Below, piece after piece: positions 51,270 to 62,200 of a DNA stretch of 64,000 bases (positions within the stretch are counted from its first letter, which is position 1; the number at the start of each line of letters is the position of its first letter). Below the pieces are notes generated by a model. It searched no databases. It was given only the letters and a program-made list of their open reading frames with translations, and was not told where the DNA came from. The position numbers were made by a program, and so were the translations under genes. Location of the stretch: assembly GCA_050084985.1 (NCBI GenBank), contig JBITNC010000002.1:21080001-21144000 (forward strand), read 5' to 3'. This DNA comes from Nageia nagi (lineage: Eukaryota; Pinophyta).

Positions 51270-52550
51270 TCAAGGAGACCATGTGGTCAAACCAACCACT
51301 ATACTCTACTATAAGTGCTAGAGATTGAATTTCCTCTCCAATACATCTCTCATCCCAAAATAGCCATTTGGATATTAACTTCTAAACTTTTATTCTTACT
51401 TCAACAACTAATAATGTAAGCTTCCATATGCTATCATCTTATCAAATTCAATTATTGGGGAAAAAGACCTAGATTCTTATATAACTAGTCTACTATTGCT
51501 ACAACCAAAATACTACAAGAACTTCATCCACCACCAACATTCCTCTAGTCTACTCCCACATTATATACACTAGTATAAATTATTTTATTCCCATTCTTAA
51601 TACATTACTCAATTTCTACAAATGTCATAGTCTGGCTAATCTTGCTTGTCAAATGGTTGACATGTCCACCAAGCAACTTAGAATTTCCAACTATGCTATC
51701 CTAAAAATGATAGAAAGAGAGTAAAGTACAATTAAAATTTGTTTAGTGAACTAGTTAACTAGTTCCAACATGGAAATAACATATAAACTAAATTATAAAA
51801 ACCCTACTTCATATAATGTAATGATTACATTTGAGCTATGATGATTCTCTTTGTGATTAGTATCCATGAAATCAACCTCAATAATTACCCATCTCACAAT
51901 CCCTTTTACAACAACTTTTAGTATAATGGCTTCTGGATGTGGTAAGGGTAGTTGGTACTCATCCACATGAGGTTCCATAACTTGCACTCATATGTTACCC
52001 TCATTTATCTACTCAAAATGACATCTTTCATCCATATTAACACTAAAGACCCTCCCACCCTAAGCACACAATGATCACCAATTGCAAGAAGTAACACTAC
52101 TTGATTTTTTTGAAATACAATTTTTGGAGGCTCATGCTCAACCGCCTACACAAGTATTTGGTAACCATTTATGTTGGTATATAAATAATAATTGTTGATA
52201 TATAATTGGTAAATAAGTATTTCCTAAACATTATTATTATTTTATGCTAATAAAGATGATCAACACCTCTATCACAACAACTTTTTTTTTTATGCATAGT
52301 GATCTTCATTGGTAACTCCTTTCACCAATTCACTAATGCCATCAAAAAGATCAGTCTCCATCAAGTTGCCTTCATCTTCCTATATGTTTCATTGGATTTA
52401 ATAAATATACATATATTTTCAATGTTAATGGAGGAAATTTCAAATCAAAAAATCATTTTCAAAAATGAAGCTAAAATTGCATCAAACTACAAGATTTGCA
52501 ACATGGTTCATACATACATACATCAAAGTCTATTTAATAGTGTATTTCTC
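51270..52550. other. Stretch with weak minus-strand coding character
   Basis: A 64-codon minus-strand frame (51987-51793: EPHVDEYQLPLPHPEAIIL, VVVKGIVRWVIIEVDFMD) and a nearby frame near 52130-52010 look somewhat protein-like. They lie upstream of the EEIG1-like piece in the same orientation. No family was recognised. Confidence 0.35.
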
Positions 52551-52553
52551 CAA

Positions 52554-53048
52554 TATTTTAAGGGGTCATGTGTGAAGTGGTATACATGTTTGAAAAATGT
52601 GGAACCTTAAAGAAGAAATAGATGAAAAATATATTAAGAAGGAACATAAAGTGTTTGAAAAGTAAATTCCTATCATGTACCTCTACTTTTGTTTTTAGAA
52701 ACATTTTTGCCACCCTCATAATTAATTCCCATTAGGTTTCTTTATTCTTGCAAGTTTGATTGGATTTTATTATTTCTAATTATACATTTATTAAGTAAAG
52801 CATCATATTTTAAGGGGTTGTGTGTGAAGTGATATACATGTATGAAAAATGTGGAAGCATAAAGAAGAAGGAGATGCACAATATATTCAGAAGGAACACA
52901 ATCTACTTAATAAGCAAAGTTTCTATCATGTACCTTTACTTTTTTTTTCATATACATTTTTTTCACCCTTAGAATGAATCCCCATAGGTTCATCTTGTTC
53001 CTACAAGTTTTATTGGATTTATTATTACTAAATATGCATTTATTAAGT
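52554..53048. repeat. Tandem duplication, period about 252 bp
   Basis: 52554-52800 and 52806-53048 align throughout, starting TATTTTAAGGGGT and ending CATTTATTAAGTAAAG. Differences are scattered substitutions and short indels. Confidence 0.85.
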
Positions 53049-53059
53049 AAAGTATATTA

Positions 53060-53660
53060 TTCTTGATATAACATGTGAAGATAAAAAGCACCTATGTGAT
53101 GCCACCATGGCCTTGGCATGACCACTCCTCTTCATTTCCATCTCCATGTAAAGAATCATAATCTGAATTAAGACCCTCAATAGTAGGTGCCTCCACATTT
53201 TGCTGAAACAATTTAAGAAAATTAGCAAGGCTAATTACCAAAAATTTGAGAAACCATTCTTTCACTTGTAATCCCTAGAATTACTAATATATCTTATTGC
53301 ATGATTGGACATCATGAGAATTGTTTCTTTGGAAAGTTAACATATTAATTTATTCAACAAGTGAAAAGAATCAGCACCTATGCAATGTCACCTTGGTCAT
53401 GGGTTGACAACTCCTCTTTATGACTATCTCAATATAATGAATCATTATTTACATTTTCAACCTATACAATAGTTGCATCCATATTTTGCTAAGAAAAATT
53501 TAAGAAAATTAGCAAGGCTAGATACCAAAAATTTAAAAACACTTCTTTCATTAGCAATCCCTAGAATTACTAATTTATTTAACAAGTGAAGAGAATCAAC
53601 ACCTATGTGACAACACCTTGGCCTTCATTGCCATCTCCATATAGCTCCTCATTTTAATGA
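53060..53660 (-). repeat. Three tandem copies of an exon-like unit, about 250-290 bp
   Basis: Copies start near 53080, 53370 and 53600 (plus-strand order). On the minus strand each contains a short frame of the type YMEMEMKRSGHAKAM followed by ASHRC, and between the units an AGCAAGGCTAATTACCAAAA string and a CCCTAGAATTACTAAT string. The repeated block may be a multiplied exon with its intron; equally it may be simple tandem duplication in transposon DNA. Confidence 0.65.
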
Positions 53661-53734
53661 TAAATAACAAGAAGTTTCTATAATAAAAAATTATAAACAA
53701 AATTGATGATTGGAAATCACAAAATCCACAATCA

Positions 53735-53885
53735 CTTGCTAACTTGATTTCTACCAAAATTGATACATGTTGTGATAATGTCCACAACATTATCAAGCTA
53801 TTTCCCCACATACTCTTCCTCATTTTTCTTATGCAACAAATGCTCAATAGGTCTACCCTATATATGGTGGGTGAATCAGTGTCCA
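53735..53885 (-). other. Exon-like minus-strand frame with one stop
   Basis: It reads GRPIEHLLHKKNEEEYVGK, a TAG, then LDNVVDIITTCINFGRNQVS. The composition looks protein-like. It lies between the 54002-54265 frame and the tandem units in the same orientation, so all may derive from one broken multi-exon gene. No family was recognised. Confidence 0.35.
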
Positions 53886-54001
53886 TCGTATATGAAGATA
53901 ACAAGCAAAATATGCCTACAAAATATAAATAACATATAACTCGAGTTGAAAAATTATATAAAATAATGTAATATCTTTTTTTCTTTCTCCAAATGTAGTC
54001 T

Positions 54002-54265
54002 TCATTGTATTTCACTATATTCAACTAAGTCATATTCAATGATCTCATCATTTGACTTCTTCTTACCCTCTTCAAAAAGGTCATTACAGTTGTTCACTTT
54101 TTTGTTCCTTAGAAGTGACCCCATAAATCTCCTTCTCTTATTATATACATGATTTTTCAATACATAATCAACATTCTTTTTTCTCTTTAGATATTGTGAT
54201 CTATCATAAGGTTGTAATGAGGGTTGAGAAGGGTTAACCTTTGTAGATGACCTTCCCCTTTTCCT
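54002..54265 (-). other. Open 87-codon basic frame without a start codon
   Basis: The frame is open from after a TAA (54268-54266) to TGA at 54004-54002. It begins RKRGRSSTKVNPSQPSLQPY, continues KRKKNVDYVLKNHVYNKRRR and ends in an acidic tail (DEIIEYDLVEYSEIQ). An 87-codon stop-free run is unusual in DNA this AT-rich. The RKRGR start resembles an AT-hook or nuclear-localisation type segment. The frame lacks an ATG near its start, and the AAAG just upstream could be a splice acceptor, so it may be a last exon. Product unknown. Confidence 0.45.
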
Positions 54266-54269
54266 TTAC

Positions 54270-55690
54270 AGTATTGGTTCTAGTTTGCATTGACCTTTCC
54301 TATGGTTATTAATCATGTGAAGACACCAATTCTATTTATGATGATATAGTGCACAATTATAAATATCACAATAATAATATAACTTGGTTGCTACTCTATT
54401 AGCATGCCATACTCATGGCTCTACATAAGCATTCTCTTGGTTAGCTTGTAAGTTGTGAAATAAAAAAATATAATGAGTTTTTTATACATACCAATAAACT
54501 AAATTATTTATAAATTAACTAAACATTATTACTTATGAATACATATTAACACAATAGTAATAATAGAATATAGAAATACCAACCATTGCACTTGAATGGC
54601 TCCTTCCAACTACGTATTCTTCGGATTGGTTCCTTCTCCCTCTTTGTAAAGCCAAGTAACTACAAAAATTTCATTTAGATCATCTTCTTGATTTCTTAGG
54701 GTCTGAATAAATCTTCATCATAGGTTTTTATGACATATCTTTATTTAGAAAACATTTTTATAATTGAGCCTACCTTATACATTCTTTTAGCATTATTATA
54801 TCAATTTACATTATTATAGTAATTTACATTACAAGATTTATGAAAGAACTACAAAATATTAAGAAATGATTATGAATAACATGATAAACCTATGATTTCC
54901 TACTAATGTCTACTACAAATGACATGATAAGTGCAACTATAATAACTTAAGAAAATGACCAAAAATTAAAAAATTTCCAATTATGAATGTATTGCAAATT
55001 GAATTGATATCGAATAGACCAATTGGGAACAAATTTATTCCTTTTCTTTAGGATTTTGCACTATAGGTAAACTCACCAACTTTCATGGTCTTAATGGTCA
55101 TAAAGTTTCTTTGCATTTTCCTATTCAGTCTCCTCATTTGCAAATGATTATGAGGGATAATTTTAGTTTGCCTTCTCCTAGACATGGATTTCAATGCCAG
55201 ATTAATGATGCACATCTTTCTGCTTCTCATTAGATTAATAGTCCTCCATGATAGGTTAATGGTACTCTTCATCCTTTCCAAGTTAATGTTTCTCATCTTC
55301 CACCTACTCCACCTTGTCCTCCCCCTATCAATACTATGCAATTTTATCAGGCTCCTATTCAAGAAAGGATTATTGGTATAAAGGTGAGGATTACTCATAC
55401 TCTAGAGGGGGATTAGGTAATGGAAGTGGAATAATTTCATTAAGTGTAAATTTAATTTTTCATGGATTAAGACTATTGATATTTTCATCTTATTGGTTAA
55501 GTACTGGCACTTAATACGAAAGGGTATAGCATTTTGATTTCTTACTTTAAGTCTATTAAGATATATTTTAGTTTCATACTAGGATTTTGGAATGTGATGA
55601 ACATAGAAGACATATGAATGGATTTTTTGGGTACATGTCCAAGTTAAGAATGTCGCTATTATTATTCTATTTTTTCTAAGTTGTATATTT
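54270..55690. other. Stretch with a proline-rich plus-strand frame, perhaps gypsy gag
   Basis: Between about 55045 and 55420 the plus strand reads, with a few stops, GKLTNFHGLNGHKVSLHFPI and later LPPTPPCPPPINTMQFYQAP. It precedes the gypsy RT remnant in the same orientation, so it may be gag or linker, but no zinc knuckle was seen. The rest is unrecognised. Confidence 0.3.
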
Positions 55691-55699
55691 CAAGTTGAT

Positions 55700-56426
55700 A
55701 GCTAGAAACTGGAATGATGGCTAAAACCCCAATACACCTAAAAAAACACTTACAAGGATATTGCAATTACTACTGCAAGTTCATTAAAGATTATGGTTAC
55801 AACATAGTTATCTTCAAAATTAACATGTTAAAATGTAACTCATTCACATGGATAAAAATAATAGAGTGAATGTTTGATAAGTTAAAACTAATAGTATATA
55901 CCACACTAGTAGTTATAATGTATGAATTCACTAAAATATTTGTTATTGAGAGTGATACATGCAAGATTGACATTGACATTGTGCTCATACAAGAAGGATA
56001 TCCACTCACCTTTAAAAGTAAGATTTTGATTAATAAGAATCATACCAAGTCCACATATGAAAATGAAATGCTAGTAATTATTATATAAGTAATCACTCAT
56101 TGATGATCATATATCATGGGAAGGTATTTCTAAATTATAATAAATTATCTTAGCTTAAAGTACTTTTTTGTATAGCAAAGTCTCATCAATAAAATAACAA
56201 ATAGTGACTTACCAATATCATTTGCTATGATTATGAGATCACTTACTAAAAGTAAGGAAAATATGATACCAAATACCTTCTCTATTCTAGTTGAAGAAAT
56301 CAATACACTTTTTGCTTTATTATTTGCTAGAGCATATTGAGTAAAGAATATTTAGATGGATCTTATAATTGATTCAAAATTACATCTCAATTACTCTTGG
56401 GAGGATGAACTACTATGCTACAAAGG
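55700..56426 (+). pseudogene. Ty3/gypsy pol remnant, 5' part (RT end and RNase H)
   Basis: Plus-strand pieces: TPIHLKKHLQGYCNYYCKFI near 55728-55790 (the RT connection, compare FLGFCNYYRRFI), SFTWIKIIE and FDKLKLIVYTT near 55840-55890, then FTKIFVIESDTCKIDIDIVL, IQEGYPLTFKSK and NHTKSTYENEMLVII (55926-56085), the gypsy RNase H with a catalytic-type SD. It ends at YSWEDELLCYKG (56393-56426), the border to the integrase N-terminus. Copia-B inserted exactly here; the frame resumes at 61756. Confidence 0.8.
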
Positions 56427-56940
56427 TGAGAGAAATAATGGAGCTTACTGTCCATGGTTTATTGATGTTAATATATAGCCTTGGGTTCTCAACAACAGAA
56501 TCAATAAGGTTTACAAACTTACAAATAAGAAGTTAGAGAATTTACTATTCTCAGCAACACTACAAACCATAGCCATCTTAGTCCAGGAGAAGTAGCTAAA
56601 CATGTGATAACAATACTCCAAACATAGCTTAAAACATGCCTAATACGATACCAAACAAACCCCTAAAGTAGGAAGACAAAACAATCAATAACAAGAAAGT
56701 TGTTGCAAAAAACAAACTCATTCTGCCCGCACACTATCATTTTCTCTACACAGCGATCATCAGTGATCTTATAGGATCGGCAATGATCGGAAGCAATCGG
56801 TGGCAATGATGATCGGCGGCAATCGATGGCGATCAGCAGCAATCGGTGGCGATCGGCGGTGATCGGTGGCGATCTCTATCATAGGTGGATTTATTCCAAA
56901 ACATTGCAAAAACACATATTATGGAGTCAAAACTCCAACA
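56427..56940 (-). repeat. Copia-B 3' LTR
   Basis: 514 bp, with ends TGAGAGAAAT and AAAACTCCAACA on the plus strand (TGTTGGAG...CTCTCA on the element's strand). It is next to the polypurine tract. It carries a degenerate 10-bp repeat array at 56750-56877. Confidence 0.95.
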
Positions 56941-56955
56941 TGCTCCCCCTTGATG
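56941..56955 (-). promoter_or_regulatory. Copia-B polypurine tract
   Basis: The minus strand reads TCAAGGGGGAGCA immediately before the 3' LTR, the expected start site of plus-strand DNA synthesis. Confidence 0.9.
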
Positions 56956-57066
56956 CTGAGGGGACTAACTAGCAAGTCTCTTAGTATCATAAATAGAGTT
57001 TTCTTTATTCCTTTGGTAAATAAATCCGCTATATTCTCCTTGGTGTTGATGTGTTCCAAATCAACA

Positions 57067-57184
57067 ATCTTCTTCTCCACCATGTCTCTAATGAAATGGT
57101 ATTTCATATCAAAATGTTTGGACCTATCTTCTTCTCCACCATGTCTCTAATGAAATGGTATTTCATATCAAAATGTTTGGACCT
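57067..57184. repeat. 59-bp direct tandem duplication in the RNase H region
   Basis: 57067-57125 and 57126-57184 are virtually identical (start ATCTTCTTCTCCACCATG, end AAAATGTTTGGACCT). 59 is not a multiple of three, so it breaks the frame. Confidence 0.95.
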
Positions 57185-58719
57185 GCTATGATGTACTAGA
57201 TTATTTGCAAGTTGAATTGCACTAGCATTATCACAAAACAACTTAGTAGCATCTCTTTGTTGCTCACCAAGTTCTTCAAGAATCTTTCTCAACCACAATG
57301 CTTGGGTTCTTGCACTTGTGATTGCAATGTATTCTACCTCTGTAGAAGATAGTGCAACAATTATTTACTTCTTAGAACTCCATGTGATTAGTCCTGATCC
57401 AATGTTGAAGCAATTTCTAGAAGTAGACTTTCTATCATCAATATTGCTTCCCCAATCTGAATCACTATAGCCAACAAGTTTCACCTTGCTTTCTTTGTAG
57501 TAATGGATGCCAAAACTAATGGTGCCTTTGATGTACCTCATGATCCTCTTGGTAGCCTTCATGTGAGTCTCAGTAGGTTCACTCATGTACCTAGAAACAA
57601 AAGAAATAGCACATGCAATATCTGGACAAGTATTAGTGAGAAACATAAGACTCCCAACCATACTTCTATATGTGGTGACATCTACCCTTTCACTACCATC
57701 TTCCTTACTCAATAACTCCCCATGAACAATTGGAGTAGGAACTGGTTTACAATTTTCCATGCCATATTTGGACAACATATCTTTGGCATATTTGGTTTGA
57801 CAAATAAAAATTTCACTATCATTTTTATACACTTCCATACCTAGGAAATAATGCATGAGACCTAGTTCTTTCATATCAAACTCTTTCATCATAGACTCTT
57901 TAAACTCTTCATTCATCCTATCATTGCTTCCCATGTAAATCAAATCATCTACATACAAGCATACAATCATAATATCATTACATTTTTTTAAATAATAGAG
58001 AGTAGGCTCACTCTTTCTTTTCACAAGACCATATTGATGAAAGTATCCATCAATCCTTGAGTACCAAGCTCTAGGAGCTTGTTTGAGGCCATACAAGGCC
58101 TTCTTCAATTTGTAGACCATGTCCTCTTTGCTTTTGATCTCAAATCCTTGAGGTTGTTGTACATACACCTCTTCTTGTATGTATCCATTCAATAATGCAC
58201 TCTTCACATCAAGGTGATGCACTCTCCATCCTTTTTGGGCAGCCAAGGATAGAACCAATCTAATTGTCTCTTGCCTTGCAACGGGTGCAAAAGTCTCCTC
58301 ATAATCAATGCTATACTTTTGAGTGAAACCTTTTTCCACTAGTCTTGCTTTGTGTTTTTGAATAGTTCCATTTGCATTATACTTTGTCTTGTAGACCCAC
58401 TTGGAGCCTACTACCTTCTTTCCTTGTGGAAGCTCAACTAGCTCCCAAGTATCATTTTTCTTGATGGAGTCCATCTCCTCTTTCATTGCTTTTATCCACA
58501 AATCATTAGTACATGCAATTTCATAACAAGAAGGTTCAACATTAATTATACTCATCAAAGCATAATTTACCACATCACCTTTTGATTCACCATCATTGCT
58601 ATCTCCATACAAGTGCATATTTTGAAGATTATTAACAACACTTTCCATTTCTTTAGCTTGTGCTCTTGTTATTCTTCTACCAAAGTTTTGATCAAGCATT
58701 TGTGATGATGGATGATCAA

Positions 58720-60006
58720 TCAAAATTGCTTATATTTCTTTAAATTTAATTTTTCTTCCTCCAAAGAACCATCACTTGAGGATTTTGAACTTGGTGAAGA
58801 ACATGGGCTACAATTGGAAGAACTTACTTGATTGCCATCTTGAGGTATCTTTGCTTGCTTGAGCTGAATCTTTGCTTGCACATTTGGAGAGCCACTATTA
58901 TTGGAATCACCATCCAAATCATATTTTTGATGACCCCATTCTCCCCCTTCATCAAAAATCACATCTCTAGATACAATAAGCTTTTTAGTTTTTGGATTGT
59001 ACAATCTCCATGCTTTGGTATTTTCACAATACCCAATAAAGATACATGGTTCACTTTTTTCATCAAGCTTTTTCCTATTTTCTTTTGGAACATGAGCATA
59101 GGCTAAACAACCAAAAACTTTCAAATGTGCAACAGTTGGCTTTTTGCCATACCAAGCTTCATATGGTGTCACCCCATCCAAACTAGAGGTAGAACATCTA
59201 TTCAAGAGATACATGGCTATCCTAATTGCCTCCCCCCAATACATTTTTAACAAATTCTTAGTTTGGAGCATACTTCTAGCCATATTATTCAAGGTTATAT
59301 TCTTTCTTTCAGCCACTCCATTTTGTTTTGGTGTGTATGCACTTGTTAATTGCCTTTTAATTCCACAATTATTACAAAAATTGAAGAATTTATTGGAAAA
59401 AAATTCACCTCCTCTATCACTTCTTAAACACTTGATTGCATACCCACTTTAATTTTCCACTTTTATTTTTAATTCTTTGAATTTATCAAATGTCTCATCT
59501 TTAGTTTTCAAGAGGTACACCCAACACATTCTTGAAAAATCATCAATGAAAGTGAGGAAGTAGTAGTTCTTACCAAGACTTTGAGTTTGCATAGGTCCAC
59601 ACAAATCACTATGCACCAATTGTAGGGGATAGGAAGCCCTCCATGCTTGATCTTTTGTAAATCTTTCTCTTGAATGCTTTCCCAATACACATCCTTCACA
59701 AATCTTCTTTGGATCATCTACTTTTGGAAGCCCATAAACCATCTCTTGAGAAGCCAATGTCTTCAAACTTGAGAAATTTAAATGCCCATATCTCAAGTGC
59801 CACAACCAATTTTTATTATCAATAGCCACATGTGCAAAATTGGTACCTTGCTCTCCAAATTTGAGAGGGAACAATCTATTTTTGGTCATTGGAATAGTAG
59901 TAATAAGCCTATTCCCACTATCAAAAATCTTGCAAGCATTCTTTGCAAATAAAAGACTATAATTGTGCTCCATCATTTGACCAACACTCAAGATATTATG
60001 CTTCAA
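58720..60006 (-). pseudogene. Copia-B integrase
   Basis: Same frame as gag-protease. Piece 60006-59449 has the HHCC finger (H70, H75, C103, C106), HSDLCGPM (D134) and FIDDFSR. A TAA at 59451-59449 interrupts; the frame then continues with LRSDRGGEFF (the catalytic E), TPKQNGVAERKN and, in 59316-58720, ITLNNMARSML, YLLNRCSTSSLDGVTPYEAW, and FGCLAYAHVP. It ends at a stop at 58720 after a frameshift in the integrase-RT linker near 58730. Confidence 0.92.
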
Positions 60007-60045
60007 ATTGGGAATATGATAAACATCCTTTACCTTCTTAATACC

Positions 60046-61182
60046 TTATTTGGTGTGCACATCCATAGCTCCAATGCCTTCAACATGCAAGGCTTTATCA
60101 TCTCCAAGAGTGATCTTGGTCTTATATGAGTTATTGATTAAAGAAAATAATTCTCCATTACCAGTCATATGATTGCTACAACCAGTATCAAGAAGCCATG
60201 TTTGTCCCATGCTTTGATAAGATTTTCCATATGACAAGAAGAGTGAAGAAGTCTCTCCTTCCTCTCCATAGTTTGCACTCTCCTTTGCTTCATTTGCAGC
60301 CTTTGTTCTACACTCTTTCTCAAAGTGTCCATATTTATGGCAATAGTAACATTGCTTGTTACTTTTATCACCTCTTCCACTTCCTCTACCTTGAGGACCT
60401 TTTCTTCCTCTTCCTCTTCCTCTAAAGGGAGATCTTCCTCTACCTCTTCCATGGCCTTTGGCTTGGCCACTAGTTTCACCCTCTTTGGATGAAAATGCTT
60501 TTTCTTCCATTCCTCCAAGATGTGGAGTTGAAGAAAACCTTTCCTCATGAGACATTAATGATCTTATGAGCTGATCATAGGTGAGAGTAGATAGATCCTT
60601 ACTCTCCTCAATAACAATGGAGACTTGGGTCCACTTGGGCAAAAGTGTTCTCAACACCTTTTTGACAATCACCTCATTCTCTACTTCTTCTCCTAGGGCT
60701 CTCATTTTGTCTACACAAATCTTGGCTCTCAAACAATAGTCTCAAACCTTCTCATCTTCTCTCATCTTGAGATTTTGCAACCTCACTTGCTTGACTTGTT
60801 TGCTACCTTCATAGCTCTCCTTCAAGACTTTCCAAGCTTCTTGGGCTGAAGTGCAACTTGTGATTCTTGGATAAATGGATTCATCTAAGGTAGCTTGAAT
60901 GAAGTACATTGCCATGCTATTCTACTTTGGTGCCTCCTTCAAGGTTTGCTTTTGGGTAACTGGAACTAGACTCCAATCAATAGGTTCAACATAGCCTTCT
61001 TCTATGATATCCCAATAGCCTTTACGAATGAGCAAATGCCTCATTTTGGTAGACCAATAATCATAGTTCTCTCCTTTGAATTCTAGAATTGGAACATTCC
61101 CATTTGAATTTGCCATTGCTACAATCATAATTGATAATCTTCTTCCAAGAGTTGTTGGATCCTCCTCAAATGAAGCTTTCAA
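60046..61182 (-). pseudogene. Copia-B gag and protease
   Basis: Gag forms the particle; protease cleaves the polyprotein. All pieces are in one frame. The N-terminal piece 61182-60925 has FKGENYDYWSTKMRHLL, a typical copia gag start. TAG (60924-60922) and TGA (60744-60742) interrupt it. The next piece, 60732-60049, carries EESKDLSTLTYDQLIRSLMS, an RG-rich basic stretch at residues 94-120, the CCHC knuckle CYYCHKYGHFEKEC (C128, C131, H136, C141) and the protease site LLDTGCSNHM (D182). It ends with TAA at 60048-60046, just before the integrase part. Confidence 0.93.
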
Positions 61183-61232
61183 AAATTCATAAAATTCACC
61201 TCACTCACTACTCAATCCCAATAGATTGAACT

Positions 61233-61245
61233 AGCTCTGATACCA
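61233..61245 (-). promoter_or_regulatory. Copia-B primer-binding site (initiator tRNA-Met)
   Basis: On the minus strand, three bases after the LTR, TGGTATCAGAGCT is complementary to the 3' end of plant initiator tRNA-Met, the usual primer of plant copia elements. Confidence 0.93.
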
Positions 61246-61248
61246 CAA

Positions 61249-61755
61249 TGAGAGAAATAATGGAGCTTACTATCCATGGTTTATTGATGTCAATATATAG
61301 CCTTGGGTTCTCAACAATGGAATCCACAAGGTTTACAAACTTACAAATAAGAAGTTAGAGAATTTACTATTCTTAGCAACACTACAAAGCATAGCCATCT
61401 CAGTCCAGGAGAAGTAGCTAAACATGTGATAACAATACTCTAAACATAGCTTAAAACATGCCTAATACGATAATAAACAAACCCCTAAAGTAGGAAGACA
61501 AAACAATCAATAACAAGAAAGTTGTTACAAAAACAAACTCATTCTGCCCGCACACTGACGTTTTCTCTACACAGCGATCGTTAGCGATCTTATAGGATCG
61601 ACAACGATCGGAAGCAATCGGTGGCGATCAATGGCAATCGGTGGTGATTGACAGTAATCGGTGGCGATCGGCGGCGATCGGTGGCAATCTCTGTCATAGG
61701 TGAATTTATTCCAAAACATTGCAAAAACACATATTATGGAGTCAAAACTCCAACA
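61249..61755 (-). repeat. Copia-B 5' LTR
   Basis: 507 bp, the same ends as the 3' LTR. It should hold the promoter of the element; no clear TATA box was assigned. Next to it is the primer-binding site. Confidence 0.95.
61571..61690. repeat. Twelve 10-bp units in the Copia-B 5' LTR
   Basis: Units stay in strict 10-base register: e.g. ACAGCGATCG, ACAACGATCG, GTGGCGATCG, GCGGCGATCG. The consensus is N-N-R-G-C-G-A-T-C-G. In the other LTR the array (56750-56877) is diverged and six or seven bases longer. Confidence 0.93.
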
Positions 61756-62200
61756 AAAGGATTATTAGTAATCCCTACCAAATTGATCATTAACACAAGA
61801 TTACTTCATGAGTTACATTCCACTCCAAAGGAATACTTAAGCTTCCTACATACCTATCAAAGATAAAATAGAACTTATTCTAGAAAGGAATAAGAATAGC
61901 TATCAAGGATTTTATGGATTCTTATGACATCTACCAATGGTAGAAAGAGAAAATAATGTAAGTATTTAGATATTCTCTAACCACTCCCTATTCCTTGATA
62001 ACTTGATTTGAAATCTTAATGGATTTGATTAAAGAATTGGTAGAAAAGCTATCATGTTTTATAGTAGTGGATAGGTTTACCAAGCATGTTCACTTTATAC
62101 CATAGAGAATCCTACACAACATTCAAGGTTGTTCAAAATTTCATGAATCAAATATTTTGACTTTATTAGATGCCATACTTGATTATTAATGATCATGATC
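61756..62200 (+). pseudogene. Ty3/gypsy pol remnant, 3' part (integrase)
   Basis: It starts with the duplicated AAAGG, reading KGLLVIPTKLIINTRLLHEL then HSTPKEYLSFLHTYQR, the gypsy integrase HHCC finger. DFMDSYDIYQ near 61910-61940 stands where C-x2-C should be, with both Cys as Tyr. YLDILQPLPIP follows, then (about 62020-62095) LIKELVEKLSCFIVVDRFTK and HVHFIP, the start of the catalytic core with its D. Sequence after about 62200 is not recognisable. Confidence 0.8.

Larger units (their letters stand above)
56919..58723 (-). pseudogene. Copia-B reverse transcriptase and RNase H
   Basis: RT copies the element's RNA into DNA; RNase H removes the RNA. The open piece 58723-57365 (452 codons) is the longest in the window. 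It has SKWVYKTKYNANGT (107-120), HHLDVKSALLNG (D172), LYGLKQAPRAWY (210-221), YVDD (257-260), and the RNase H start YSDSDWGSNIDDRKSTS. TAA at 57367-57365 replaces the Gln of the KKQ segment. The frame goes on with STEVEYIAI and LFCDNASAIQLANN, until the 59-bp duplication at 57067-57184 shifts it. The last piece, 57107-56919, has INTKENIADLFTKGI, the normal RNase H end. Confidence 0.95.
56427..61755 (-). mobile_element. Copia-B: structurally complete Ty1/copia retrotransposon, coding region dead
   Basis: TG...CA LTRs of 514 bp (56427-56940) and 507 bp (61249-61755) flank gag, protease, integrase, RT and RNase H in copia order on the minus strand. A perfect 5-bp target duplication AAAGG lies at 56422-56426 and 61756-61760. 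By eye the LTRs differ at roughly 6-7 percent of positions, so the insertion is not recent. It lacks the envelope-like ORF of some sireviruses. Stops at 60924, 60744, 60048, 59451 and 57367, a frameshift near 58730, and a 59-bp duplication in RNase H show it is not autonomous. Confidence 0.96.

Noticed and set aside
53596-54024. 142-codon minus-strand frame as one gene
   Set aside because: It is mostly hydrophobic, low-complexity translation of AT-rich DNA. The better coding readings over the same stretch (53735-53885 and 54002-54265) lie in other frames.
60165-60548. 127-codon minus-strand frame rich in Glu, Val and Lys over the Copia-B gag
   Set aside because: It is an overlapping frame of the gag knuckle and RG-rich region and carries no motif of its own.
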